Shown here piece by piece: positions 16,144 through 24,258 of a DNA stretch of 64,000 nt. This DNA is from Ancylothrix sp. D3o (lineage in GTDB: Bacteria > Cyanobacteriota > Cyanobacteriia > Cyanobacteriales > Oscillatoriaceae). The position numbers were made by a program, and so were the translations under genes. Under the pieces are notes generated by a model that saw only the letters and a list, made by a program, of their open reading frames with translations, did not search any database and was not told the origin of the DNA. Where the stretch lies: NCBI RefSeq assembly GCF_025370775.1, contig NZ_JAMXEX010000002.1:683650-747649 (forward strand). Direction: 5' to 3'. Numbering within the stretch: position 1 is the first letter of the stretch; the number at the start of each line of letters is the position of its first letter.

Positions 16144-17808
16144 TTATTTAGCCACTGTTACTACTCCCAAAACACTTTGAGACTCCGCTTTAGGTAACTG
16201 CGGCGCAGTCAAACCAGAGAAAAGAGTTTCATGTTGTTGAGCAAATTGGGGGAAAACATTACGCACTTCAGCAGCAACCGCCACCGTTGTTGCATCATAG
16301 GTTTGCGTCGCTAATTTTGGATATAAACCAATCCCAATAATCGGCAAAAGCAAACAAGCCGTAATAAAAATTTCGCGAGGTTTTGCGTCAGCAAACATTA
16401 AAGATTTTGCATCAGCCAACTTTAAGGAACTCGCGTCAGCAAACATTGAAATCTCAGCGAGTTCTTTATTTTGCGTTCCGTAAAACACTTGACGCAACAT
16501 CGACAATAAATAAACCGGAGTCAGAATTAAACCAACCGCTGCGAGAAAGATAGTAACGGTTTTAAAAGGAGTGCTGTAGAGGTCACTATTTGCTAATCCC
16601 AAAAACACAGTAATCTCACCCACAAAACCACTCATACCAGGTAAAGCCAGCGAAGCCATTGAACCAACCGTAAACAAGGCAAAGGTTTTAGGCATTACTT
16701 TAGCTAAACCACCCATCTGATCCATTGCCAGAGTGTGAGTACGTTCGTAGGTGACACCAGACAGGTAGAATAAAGCGGCGGCGATTAAACCGTGAGAAAC
16801 CATTTGCAAAACGGCACCGTTGAGGCCGAGTTCGTTAAAGCAGCCAATGCCAATTAAGACAAAACCCATGTGGGAAATAGAAGAACAAGCAAGCCGGCGT
16901 TTCAGGTTAGTTTGACCAAAGGCAGTTAAGGCACCGTACACGATATTTACCACACCGAGAACTACCAACACCGGCGCAAAGTGTAAATGTGCTTCCGGTA
17001 GCATTTGAACGTTCAGGCGGATCAGCGCATAACCACCCATTTTCAGCAAAACACCGGCCAAAATCATCGAAACCGGCGCGGAGGCTTCACCATGTGCATC
17101 TGGTAGCCAGGTATGCAGAGGGAAGATGGGAAGTTTGACACCAAAGGCGATCAACAAACCGGCATAGGCGAGAAGTTCAAAAGCGATAGGGAATTGTTTT
17201 TGAGCAATTTCTGCCATGTCGAAGGTGATGCTGTTGCCATAAAAGGCCATTGCTAAACCGGCCACCAAAATAAAGATCGAACCCAATGCTGTGTAGAGGA
17301 TAAATTTCGTAGCGGCGTAGCGGCGTTTTGCGCCTCCCCAAATGGAAATCAACAGGTACACCGGCACAAGTTCCAGTTCCCAAATAAGGAAGAATAACAG
17401 CAAGTCTTTTGCTACAAATACTCCTATTTGGGCGCTATACATTGCCAGCATTAAAAAGTAAAAGAGTTTGGGTTTGTGTTTGACTTTCCAACCGGCATAA
17501 ATGGCGAGGGTAGTGACGAGGCCGGTGAGGACGATCAAGGGCATGGAAAGGCCATCAACAGCCACCGACCAGTTTAAGCCTAGTTGGGGCACCCAGCTAT
17601 AGGTTTCTGCGAGTTGAAAGCCTGGGTTTGTTGTGTCGTAGTGGTTCCAAAAGGCATAAATGCTGAGGGCGAGGTCTGCTATACCGGCACCCAGGGCAAA
17701 CCAGCGAACGGTTTTGCCTTCTTTATCTGGCAAGGCGGGGATAGCAAAGGCAGCAACTAAGGGAAGGAGAATAATAGCGGTTAACCAGGGAAATGTTATT
17801 GATTCCAT
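16144..17808 (-). CDS. ndhD: NAD(P)H-quinone oxidoreductase subunit NdhD (chain 4)
   Basis: This proton-pumping antiporter-like subunit of the NDH-1 complex sits in the thylakoid membrane. Recognised by [40 protein letters not shown] (conserved Glu of TM5), [20 protein letters not shown] and [13 protein letters not shown]. About 14 membrane segments are present and the length is 554 residues. The sequence is closest by eye to the NdhD1/D2 group used for respiration and cyclic electron flow rather than the D3/D4 CO2-uptake forms. An unusual three-fold 8-residue repeat ([21 protein letters not shown]) is inserted between [11 protein letters not shown] and PREIFI. The usual partner ndhF is not in the window, so the gene is solitary here. 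Confidence 0.96.
   Translation of the reverse strand: MESITFPWLTAIILLPLVAAFAIPALPDKEGKTVRWFALGAGIADLALSIYAFWNHYDTTNPGFQLAETYSWVPQLGLNWSVAVDGLSMPLIVLTGLVTTLAIYAGWKVKHKPKLFYFLMLAMYSAQIGVFVAKDLLLFFLIWELELVPVYLLISIWGGAKRRYAATKFILYTALGSIFILVAGLAMAFYGNSITFDMAEIAQKQFPIAFELLAYAGLLIAFGVKLPIFPLHTWLPDAHGEASAPVSMILAGVLLKMGGYALIRLNVQMLPEAHLHFAPVLVVLGVVNIVYGALTAFGQTNLKRRLACSSISHMGFVLIGIGCFNELGLNGAVLQMVSHGLIAAALFYLSGVTYERTHTLAMDQMGGLAKVMPKTFALFTVGSMASLALPGMSGFVGEITVFLGLANSDLYSTPFKTVTIFLAAVGLILTPVYLLSMLRQVFYGTQNKELAEISMFADASSLKLADAKSLMFADAKPREIFITACLLLPIIGIGLYPKLATQTYDATTVAVAAEVRNVFPQFAQQHETLFSGLTAPQLPKAESQSVLGVVTVAK
16385..16456. repeat. Three tandem 24-bp in-frame repeats inside ndhD
   Basis: Units at 16385-16408, 16409-16432 and 16433-16456 begin GCGTCAGC, GCATCAGC and GCGTCAGC. 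Each encodes an 8-residue block ending in ADA on the minus strand. Units one and three share 15 of their first 15 bases (GCGTCAGCAAACATT). Confidence 0.85.
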
Positions 17809-18613
17809 AACTAAGGATAAATACTTATTGCCTTACACGACTATTGTATTAAGTTTCGTAAACTTTTGAAAAGATCAGAAATGTAGAAAATTTGTATGGC
17901 GGTGATAGAGAAAGATTGATTGTTATTTTTTTTCGGGTTTTTAAGTTTACAAATATAACCTTTCAAAGCTTAATTATTTCAAGATAATTGGCGTTTTAAT
18001 AATCCCATAAATAAAGTGAATTTGTTTTGTCGGGCCGGTGTTGTCTGTGCCGGTTTGCTTTAGTTATGCTTTTTTTGAAACCTTGTTAAGCCTTGCTGGG
18101 AAAGAGTTTGAAGAGATTGTAAAGTTTGACAATTGAAAATATATAGTTTTTTGAAGAGATTTTTGGCAGGGGGTTGGAAGTGTTCTTTAGAGAAAGATGG
18201 GGAGTTTGACGACTGAAGAAAATGTCAATAGGTAAATTTCCCCAAAATTATGAGAAATGACTCTTAAAATAAGGGCTGTTTTTCAGGTTTTTTTAACGGT
18301 TTCTTCAATACCATAATTGCTTTATTTAAACGGACTTAATATTACGTTACATAGGTTTAAGTGAGTTTTCATAATAATACAAGCATCGAGTTTTGTCTAA
18401 ATAACGGTTAATCAGTTCTCGAAATGTTGCTGGTGAGGGCCGCATTTTTTCGGGTAGTTATCGTTCATGCGAACTGAGCTATAAAAGTCATGGGAAATTT
18501 GGGCCGGCATTTAAAGCAGATGTCGGCCCCCTGCTAGAAGGCTTTGCAAAACTTCACAAAACTATGTAGTTTTTTTTTCTGTCTGTCAAGTTCAGCGTTA
18601 AAAATGCCGGTTT
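17809..18613. other. Long intergenic region between ndhD and thrB
   Basis: About 800 bases, AT-rich. It should contain the leftward ndhD promoter and the end of the thrB transcript. It holds a strong imperfect hairpin (18501-18532: GGGCCGGCAT pairing with ATGTCGGCCC) of unknown purpose. A candidate 32-residue ORF on the minus strand is listed separately. No tRNA was seen. Confidence 0.4.
18347..18445 (-). CDS. Candidate 32-residue small ORF, unverified
   Basis: ATG at 18445 to TAA at 18347. The peptide starts MRPSPATFRELINRYLDKT and continues with CLYYYENSLKPM. It has a helix-forming, protein-like composition, with a stop five codons upstream of the ATG. I do not recognise it and no clear ribosome-binding site precedes it. 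It could be a genuine small protein or a relic of a larger gene lying between ndhD and thrB. Confidence 0.22.
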   Translation of the reverse strand: MRPSPATFRELINRYLDKTRCLYYYENSLKPM

Positions 18614-19561
18614 TTAAGCTGAGAGAGTGGCACCGGCCCCATCAAGTTGTAGGATGTGGACATCTGGTGTAATGTCGCATTGTTTCCAAGCTTCTGTCAT
18701 GGCTTGTTTGACGGCGTTTGCTTGGGTGTGGGGAGATAATGCTAGAAGAGTTGGGCCGGCGCCACTAATTGTCATACCGTAGGCACCGGCCTCGACTGCG
18801 GCGCGACTGACGGTTTCGTAACCAGGAATTAAGGCTTGGCGGTAGGGTTGATGAATTTTATCTTGTAAAGCGACGCGCAACCAGTCAGGGGTGCCGGTTT
18901 CGAGGGCGCGAATTAATAAGCCTAAATGAGAGATATTAAATATAGAGTCGGCGCGGCTATATTCGGTGGGTAAAACGCGGCGCGCTTCTGAGGTGGAGAG
19001 TTCAAAATTAGGGATAGCGACAACCGGCACAATATCAGAATGCCAGGAAATTTCGCAAATTTGCCAGTTTTGGGGGTTGGAGGTGTCGCAAGCAGCCAAC
19101 CGGCAGCCACCTAAAAGGGCCGGTACGACGTTATCGGGGTGCCCTTCCATTGAAATTGCTAATTGCATAATTTGAGTTTGAGTCAGGGGGGCGCCGGCTA
19201 AAGCATTTGCCCCAACCAAACCAGCGACAATAGCAGTAGCGGAACTACCTAAACCACGCGCTAGGGGGACGCCGAGGTTAATTTCAATTGAAAGCGAGGG
19301 AGGGGTTTGTTGGATATGGTGATAAAACTTAAGAAAGGCTTGGTAAACAAGATTTGTGGAGTCCGTACTAACGCGATCTGCTTCTAATCCTTTGACATAT
19401 ATTTGTAGAATGGGTTGATTTTCTGCGGTTTTGTTGGCATCAACGCGGGTAAATTTAAACTCGTTATATATGGATAAGGCTGCACCTATGCAGTCAAAAC
19501 CTGGCCCTAAGTTGGCGGTGGTGGCGGGGACGGTGACAGTTGCAGCAGAAATAGAAGACAT
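18614..19561 (-). CDS. thrB: Homoserine kinase
   Basis: A GHMP-family kinase that phosphorylates homoserine with ATP, the penultimate step of threonine synthesis. The N-terminal VTVPATTANLGPGFDCIGAA substrate loop, the ATP-binding VPLARGLGSSATAIVAGLVG and the C-terminal GMTISGAGPTLLAL motif are all present. Length 315 is normal. The start has no competitor. The gene is on the same strand as thrS 1.5 kb upstream, with DUF4058 and an unknown gene between, so a threonine-related grouping is possible but not a tight operon. Confidence 0.97.
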   Translation of the reverse strand: MSSISAATVTVPATTANLGPGFDCIGAALSIYNEFKFTRVDANKTAENQPILQIYVKGLEADRVSTDSTNLVYQAFLKFYHHIQQTPPSLSIEINLGVPLARGLGSSATAIVAGLVGANALAGAPLTQTQIMQLAISMEGHPDNVVPALLGGCRLAACDTSNPQNWQICEISWHSDIVPVVAIPNFELSTSEARRVLPTEYSRADSIFNISHLGLLIRALETGTPDWLRVALQDKIHQPYRQALIPGYETVSRAAVEAGAYGMTISGAGPTLLALSPHTQANAVKQAMTEAWKQCDITPDVHILQLDGAGATLSA

Positions 19562-19719
19562 AAGAAAATAGTAATTAAGGCCAATTTTATATAATAAGCG
19601 GAGAGGGAACCTTTGAGAAGTGTTGAATTTTTAAATTGATGGCGAATTCAACAATGGTAATTTTTCTCTCAGGGGCTTTTCAGATTTATTACCAGGCAAA
19701 AATGTTGAAGGTTTACGAA

Positions 19720-20511
19720 TTAGCTTAAAATGCCTTGTTCGGTGAGATAATTATTTTTCCATTGCGTTTCTGTTTCGGAAAGTGCCGGCACCGGCTCGTT
19801 TTTATAATCGATAGTATAATCGTAGCCGGCGCGCTCATAAATTTGATTTAATAATGTTTGTAAATCTACGATGGGTTCTGTGTCGCCTTTTTGCAGCGGG
19901 AGGGCAAATTGGGGAATAGGATTTTGGAGATTAAATAGTAGTAAATCTGCTGTAGGCCGGTGATTTCCTCGACAGATTAAAATGCGATAATGGGAGGTTT
20001 CTTCGGGGTTGTCTAAAACAGGCATAGGTTCGCCGTCACGCAGCAAATCAATTTCTACGAGATGAGTGAGAGTTCCTAAAATTCTTTGGCGTTTATTTTC
20101 GTATTTTTCTCGACCAATACCGGGGCGTTTATTGGTGGGGGAAAGTAGTTCAATAACGGTAATTACTTTGCCAGAAGCAATTTCGCGGATTTCTAAATAA
20201 GCTTCTTTCATTTCTTCTGGCACCGGCACATTAACTTTAACAGATTTGACGGGGGGTGCCGCAATAGCCACATTGCCGGTGTTTTTCGGACTTGGGGCCG
20301 GTGTGCGTGTTACTGTGACATCAGGTATAGCCACTAAAAGGTCTTTGTCGGGCCCAATTTCATAAACTCGCGTTTCAATATCCACGCTATACTTAGGGCG
20401 TAAATGCGGCATTAAAGCATCAGCAATGGCAATCATCAAACGGTTATGGACAGCAGGCCATTTTTGAGGATTTTCTAAATAGGGGTTCATTCCGGGGAAG
20501 GGCGAAGGCAT
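19720..20511 (-). CDS. DUF4058 family protein
   Basis: This 263-residue protein has the family hallmark N-terminus MPSPFPGMNPYLENPQKWP. Further conserved features are DALMPHLRPKYSVDIETRVYE, a central IELLSPTNKRPGIGREKYENKR segment (given here in two parts: IELLSPTNKRPG and REKYENKR) and DLLRDGEPMP. DUF4058 proteins are abundant in cyanobacteria and their role is unknown. The SPTNK...YxxKR pattern is reminiscent of PD-(D/E)XK-type nucleases such as Uma2, but that is inference. No signal peptide. It is between thrB and a small unknown gene on the same strand. Confidence 0.88.
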   Translation of the reverse strand: MPSPFPGMNPYLENPQKWPAVHNRLMIAIADALMPHLRPKYSVDIETRVYEIGPDKDLLVAIPDVTVTRTPAPSPKNTGNVAIAAPPVKSVKVNVPVPEEMKEAYLEIREIASGKVITVIELLSPTNKRPGIGREKYENKRQRILGTLTHLVEIDLLRDGEPMPVLDNPEETSHYRILICRGNHRPTADLLLFNLQNPIPQFALPLQKGDTEPIVDLQTLLNQIYERAGYDYTIDYKNEPVPALSETETQWKNNYLTEQGILS

Positions 20512-20564
20512 AAAAATTACTCCCTAATTTTTTCTGGCATTATAGCACAAAATTATCTCAATTT

Positions 20565-21029
20565 TCATTCACCTTGAGCGTAATCTAAAACTTTTTGCCA
20601 CCCCCAAGATTCAGCAGTTGAAAGTCTTAAAGTTCTGCCATTCATAAATAGAATATAATCTGCACCTCTGGGATTTTCTACCACATCAGCAACCAAAGAA
20701 TTACGCCACTCACTACCCCAATAAAACTCGCAATCATCCCACCATTTTTGACAAGCAGTTTTAAAACGTTGGTCGAGTAACCATTCTGGTTGCCATTCAT
20801 AAGGTTTCCATTTTTCAGACAAAGCTTGAATTAAAAAAGCAGTGGGATATTCGACGTTTTCCTTTTTATGTTTCCAGTAAGCAATAGTTGCTTTAAACGC
20901 ATCTTCCATCCCCTCATGGCAAGATTCCAGCGCCTCTTGCACATCTTCACGAGAAAAATTTACGCCGATATAAATTAAGGCATTTTTGTAAATTTGGAAA
21001 ATTTCAAGTTGATAATCTTCTAAATTCAT
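20565..21029 (-). CDS. Unknown soluble protein, 154 residues
   Basis: I do not recognise a family. The protein is helical and aromatic-rich: EDYQLEIFQIYKNALIYIGV, EALESCHEGMEDAFKATIAY, KWKPYEWQPEWLLD, KWWDDCEFYWGSEWRN and DYILFMNGRTLRLSTAESWG. Eleven tryptophans in 154 residues is unusual. No signal peptide or membrane helix. It sits 61 bases downstream of thrS on the same strand, but a strong hairpin (21044-21062) lies in between. It is probably a conserved cyanobacterial protein. Function unknown. Confidence 0.6.
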   Translation of the reverse strand: MNLEDYQLEIFQIYKNALIYIGVNFSREDVQEALESCHEGMEDAFKATIAYWKHKKENVEYPTAFLIQALSEKWKPYEWQPEWLLDQRFKTACQKWWDDCEFYWGSEWRNSLVADVVENPRGADYILFMNGRTLRLSTAESWGWQKVLDYAQGE

Positions 21030-21043
21030 AAAACCCCCAGTGG

Positions 21044-21062
21044 GGCGGGCCTCTGGCCCGCC
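21044..21062. repeat. Short perfect hairpin downstream of thrS
   Basis: GGCGGGCC (21044-21051), loop TCT, GGCCCGCC (21055-21062). There is no T-run, so it is not a clear terminator. It resembles the hairpin at 29881-29895 (TGGGGCRGGC...GCCYGCC pattern) and is probably a dispersed repeat. Confidence 0.6.
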
Positions 21063-21089
21063 AAATTGTTAAAAATGCCGGCCAATTTA

Positions 21090-22925
21090 TTAAAAATTGC
21101 CGTAATTGGTATTAGCGTTTTTCACCCGTTCCATAACCTCAGAAACCGCTAACAAACCCAACTCCCCAGAAGCACGAGTACGAATATTCAAAGAATTAGA
21201 TTCAACCTCTTTCGCACCCACAACTGCCATCACAGGTATTTTCTCTTTTTCGGCATTCCGAATTAATTTACCCAAACGTTCATTACTGCTATCTGCTACT
21301 GCACGAATTCCCTGCAATTGCATTTGACTAGCAACAGTCTTTGCAAAGGGTAAAAACTCATCAGAAACCGGCAATAAACGCACCTGTTCTGGCGCCAACC
21401 ACAGCGGAAAATCCCCTGCATACTCCTCAATTAAAATCCCGATTAACCGTTCCAAAGAACCAAAAGGCGCACGGTGAATCATAACAGGACGTTTGCGAAT
21501 TCCATCCTCGGCAACATATTCTAACTCAAAGCGTTCTGGCAAATTATAATCTACCTGAACGGTTCCCAATTGCCACTCCCGATCAAGGGCATCTTGGAAA
21601 ATGAAATCAAGTTTTGGCCCGTAAAAAGCCGCTTCACCAATGCCCTCAAAATAATTCATTCCCAAAGTTTCTACCGCTTTGCGAATTGCATTTTCTGCCT
21701 GATTCCAATATTCATCAGAACCAATATATTTATCAGAATTAGGATCGCGGAAACTCAGCCTTGCTTTAAAGTTTTTCAGTTGCAAACTTCCAAACACAGA
21801 CAAAATTAAATCGACAACTTTGAGGAATTCATCATCAAGCTGATCTGGGGTAACAAACAAGTGAGAATCATCAACCGTAAAGCCACGAACACGAGTTAAA
21901 CCTCCCAATTCTCCTGATTGTTCGTAACGGTAAACGGTGCCAAATTCTGCAAGACGCATCGGCAATTCCCGATAGGAACGCAACTCGCTTTTATAAATTT
22001 GGATATGGAAAGGGCAGTTCATTGGTTTAAGCACAAAACCTTGCTCAATGTTTTTTGCTTCCTCATCTTCTGCCATCATCGGAAACATATCTTCTTTGTA
22101 TTTTTGCCAGTGTCCAGAAGTTTTGAATAAATCAACTCTGGCAATGTGGGGAGTTACAACCGGCAAATATCCCCGTTTTAGCTGTTCTTGTTTGAGAAAA
22201 TCCTCTAAAATTGAGCGCAAAAGCGTTCCTTTTGGTGTCCACAAAGGCAAACCAGGGCCAACTAAATCTGAGAAAATAAATAGCCCTAATTCTTTGCCTA
22301 ATTTGCGGTGATCGCGTTTGAGTGCTTCTTCTTTGCGGCGTTTGTATTCTTCGAGTTGTTCGGGGTTTTCCCAAGCGGTACCATAAATGCGCTGAAGTTG
22401 TTGTTTGTTGGAGTCTCCGCGCCAATAAGCACCGGCCACACTTTCAATTTCAATGGCTTTGGCGTTAATTTCGCCGGTGTTTTCAACGTGAGGGCCGGCG
22501 CATAAATCCCACCATTCCTCACCTAAATGATAAAGGGTAATTGGCTCTTGTTTGATGTCTGCCAGAATTTCCAGTTTGTAGGTTTCATTGATTTTTTTTA
22601 TCCGTTCTTCTGCTTCTTCGCGGGAAACTTCTTCACGGATCACCGGCAGTTTACGATTGATGATTTTAATCATCTCTTTTTTGATTGCTTTGAGATCCTT
22701 TTCGCTGAAAGGTTCGGGACTATCAAAATCGTAATAAAAGCCGTTATCTATCGCGGGGCCAATTGTTACTTGCGCCTTGGGAAACAGCTTTTGCACTGCC
22801 ATCGCCATAATGTGGGATGCGGTGTGACGAATTTTGTGGAGTTGTTCCGACTCGCCGGTGCGCGGTAAGTGGATTTTTTGCGGTTGTTCAGAGACGGATG
22901 AGCTAGGCATTGGCTGTTGAACCAT
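21090..22925 (-). CDS. thrS: Threonyl-tRNA synthetase (lacking TGS domain)
   Basis: Charges tRNA-Thr. The N-terminal editing domain is visible with HTASHIMA and CAGPHVENTG. The class II core has the motif-2 region RLAEFGTVYRYEQSGELGGL and zinc-ligand motifs MNCPFHI, DDSHLF and HRAPFGSLERLIGIL, followed by an anticodon-binding domain (PEQVRLLPVSDEFLPFAKTV). At 611 residues it is shorter than the E. coli enzyme. It begins with a short Ser/Pro tail directly before the editing domain, so the usual N-terminal TGS domain is missing. Some cyanobacteria carry two ThrRS forms, and which this represents cannot be told from one locus. Confidence 0.97.
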   Translation of the reverse strand: MVQQPMPSSSVSEQPQKIHLPRTGESEQLHKIRHTASHIMAMAVQKLFPKAQVTIGPAIDNGFYYDFDSPEPFSEKDLKAIKKEMIKIINRKLPVIREEVSREEAEERIKKINETYKLEILADIKQEPITLYHLGEEWWDLCAGPHVENTGEINAKAIEIESVAGAYWRGDSNKQQLQRIYGTAWENPEQLEEYKRRKEEALKRDHRKLGKELGLFIFSDLVGPGLPLWTPKGTLLRSILEDFLKQEQLKRGYLPVVTPHIARVDLFKTSGHWQKYKEDMFPMMAEDEEAKNIEQGFVLKPMNCPFHIQIYKSELRSYRELPMRLAEFGTVYRYEQSGELGGLTRVRGFTVDDSHLFVTPDQLDDEFLKVVDLILSVFGSLQLKNFKARLSFRDPNSDKYIGSDEYWNQAENAIRKAVETLGMNYFEGIGEAAFYGPKLDFIFQDALDREWQLGTVQVDYNLPERFELEYVAEDGIRKRPVMIHRAPFGSLERLIGILIEEYAGDFPLWLAPEQVRLLPVSDEFLPFAKTVASQMQLQGIRAVADSSNERLGKLIRNAEKEKIPVMAVVGAKEVESNSLNIRTRASGELGLLAVSEVMERVKNANTNYGNF

Positions 22926-23215
22926 TGGCGGTTAACCTTTCAAACAATATTGATTTGTTTTGGATTCTTCTATTTTAAGCTGTCGTGTATTTAACTTTTT
23001 TAAAGAGGTGTCTGCTGTGGCTGTCTCTATCAGATATCAATTTGAGGTTACTAACGCATATTTAGGCAATTTTGTCAATGCTTAAAACGATTTATTTTTA
23101 GCCGGCTTGGTGGTATTCCTCACGCCGGTGGAGATGTTAAGAAATTTAGAAATAAATGTTAATTTTTGTAAAGTGCGTTAAGATTAAAATGAGGTTATAA
23201 ACTGATCTTTAATTT

Positions 23216-23542
23216 ATGCTGAATCCGAATCTGCCTGAACCAGACTTGCTGAAAACCTTATTAGAACCGCTGTTAGACGATTTCGTTTACTGGTTTGATC
23301 GTTCGCGGGTGCTCCTAGAAACTGAGGAGATTGCCTTTTTAGGAACGGAGGGCCAAGCTGACCTACTGGGGCGGGTGATGCAGGCTCTGAGTGAAGTTAA
23401 AACGGCAAAAACACTTTTAAAGCTTACAAATAATCAAGTAGGGGTAGAAATGGATGTGTTGATGCCTTGGCATAAGCTACTCAATGAATGCTGGCAAGTC
23501 TCTATGCGAAATCGTATCGACAAGTCCCAGAAACGAGAATAA
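23216..23542 (+). CDS. DUF2605-like cyanobacterial protein
   Basis: A 108-residue soluble helical protein: PEPDLLKTLLEPLLDDFVYW, SRVLLETEEIAFLG, GQADLLGRVMQALSEVKTA and LMPWHKLLNECWQVSMR. The pattern and the gene order with the next gene match the cyanobacteria-specific DUF2605/DUF2973 pair as I remember it. The assignment rests on that recollection. Function unknown. It is 154 bases upstream of the next gene on the same strand and divergent from thrS. Confidence 0.75.
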   Translation: MLNPNLPEPDLLKTLLEPLLDDFVYWFDRSRVLLETEEIAFLGTEGQADLLGRVMQALSEVKTAKTLLKLTNNQVGVEMDVLMPWHKLLNECWQVSMRNRIDKSQKRE

Positions 23543-23696
23543 CCAGGATAGGTTGAGAAAAGGTCTCTGGAGACTCTACATTATAGATCTAAGGATGGTT
23601 GCTTTCCTGTTTCCATTGAAGCGATAATAAGGGACTACGTTTAAAAATTTTTGTTGTAATTTGCAGATAAGCTGTTGAGTTAGGAGGAAAATTCCG

Positions 23697-23999
23697 ATGT
23701 TACATTTACTTTACATTTTAGCATTTACGACGCTGGCAATTGTGGCGGTGACTAATTTAATCCGCAGTTTGATTACCTTGAGTGCAGACTCGCAGCGGTC
23801 GTTTTCCCAAATGCCGGTTTCTAATGGAGGCCGGTTTAGAGGAGTACCCCATCCAGAATTGTTAGATGAGGCCGGTAATTTTGTCAATGAGCCGCTTTTA
23901 GTGATGAAGTCGATGACGGTGGAGGATGCGCGTGAACAGTTGGATGCGCTTTATAAGTCTTCACCGGGGGCGACAAATGAGGTGCGAGACGAAGAGTAA
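23697..23999 (+). CDS. DUF2973-like cyanobacterial membrane protein
   Basis: This 100-residue protein begins with a membrane segment (MLHLLYILAFTTLAIVAVTN) followed by LIRSLITLSADSQR, then a soluble tail with GVPHPELLDEAGNFVNEPLLVM and VEDAREQLDALYKSSPG. A strong AGGAGG ribosome-binding site lies 8 bases before the ATG, supporting the start. It resembles DUF2973. It is paired with the DUF2605-like gene, suggesting a small membrane-associated complex of unknown role. Confidence 0.78.
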   Translation: MLHLLYILAFTTLAIVAVTNLIRSLITLSADSQRSFSQMPVSNGGRFRGVPHPELLDEAGNFVNEPLLVMKSMTVEDAREQLDALYKSSPGATNEVRDEE

Positions 24000-24028
24000 A
24001 GGATAAATTTTAGAGTAATTTTAGGGTG

Positions 24029-24068
24029 GGGGTTATTGAGAGATAACCCCTAATTTTTTTGGGTTTTT
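24029..24068 (+). terminator. Rho-independent terminator after the DUF2973-like gene
   Basis: GGGGTTAT (24029-24036), loop TGAGAG, ATAACCCC (24043-24050), followed by two T-runs. It begins 30 bases after the stop codon. Confidence 0.8.
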
Positions 24069-24110
24069 TTAAGAGGAAATCTCAACTTTAGATTAGCAAT
24101 ACCAAATCCA

Positions 24111-24151
24111 GTACAGACGTTCCAGCGTACAGACGTTCCAGCGGAACGTCT
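24111..24151. repeat. Tandem 16-mer plus hairpin
   Basis: GTACAGACGTTCCAGC occurs twice in tandem (24111-24126 and 24127-24142). The second copy continues into a hairpin AGACGTTCC / GGAACGTCT with an AGC loop (24131-24151) followed by CTACC. It looks like a dispersed cyanobacterial repeat module, related in form to those at 39924 and 63135. Confidence 0.7.
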
Positions 24152-24160
24152 CTACCAACA

Positions 24161-24191
24161 TCTGCGTTTATCTGCTATAGGATGCGGTTAA
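24161..24191 (+). repeat. Interspersed repeat, copy identical to 55990-56020
   Basis: A 31-base stretch starting TCTGCGTTTATCTGC and ending GATGCGGTTAA recurs without change at 55990-56020. Degenerate relatives occur at about 40868-40908 and, reversed, at 29869-29915. Confidence 0.85.
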
Positions 24192-24210
24192 AAAAAACGT
24201 CCATGCACAA

Positions 24211-24252
24211 ATTTAAAAAAATTTCCCCCTTCCTAAAACAGGAGGGGGGAAC
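24211..24252 (-). terminator. Terminator of the GH65-phosphoglucomutase gene
   Basis: C-rich and G-rich arms (CCCCCTTCCT and AGGAGGGGGG) flank AAAAC. On the minus strand the stem is followed by a T-run. It begins 7 bases beyond the stop codon. Confidence 0.7.
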
Positions 24253-24258
24253 TTTAAC

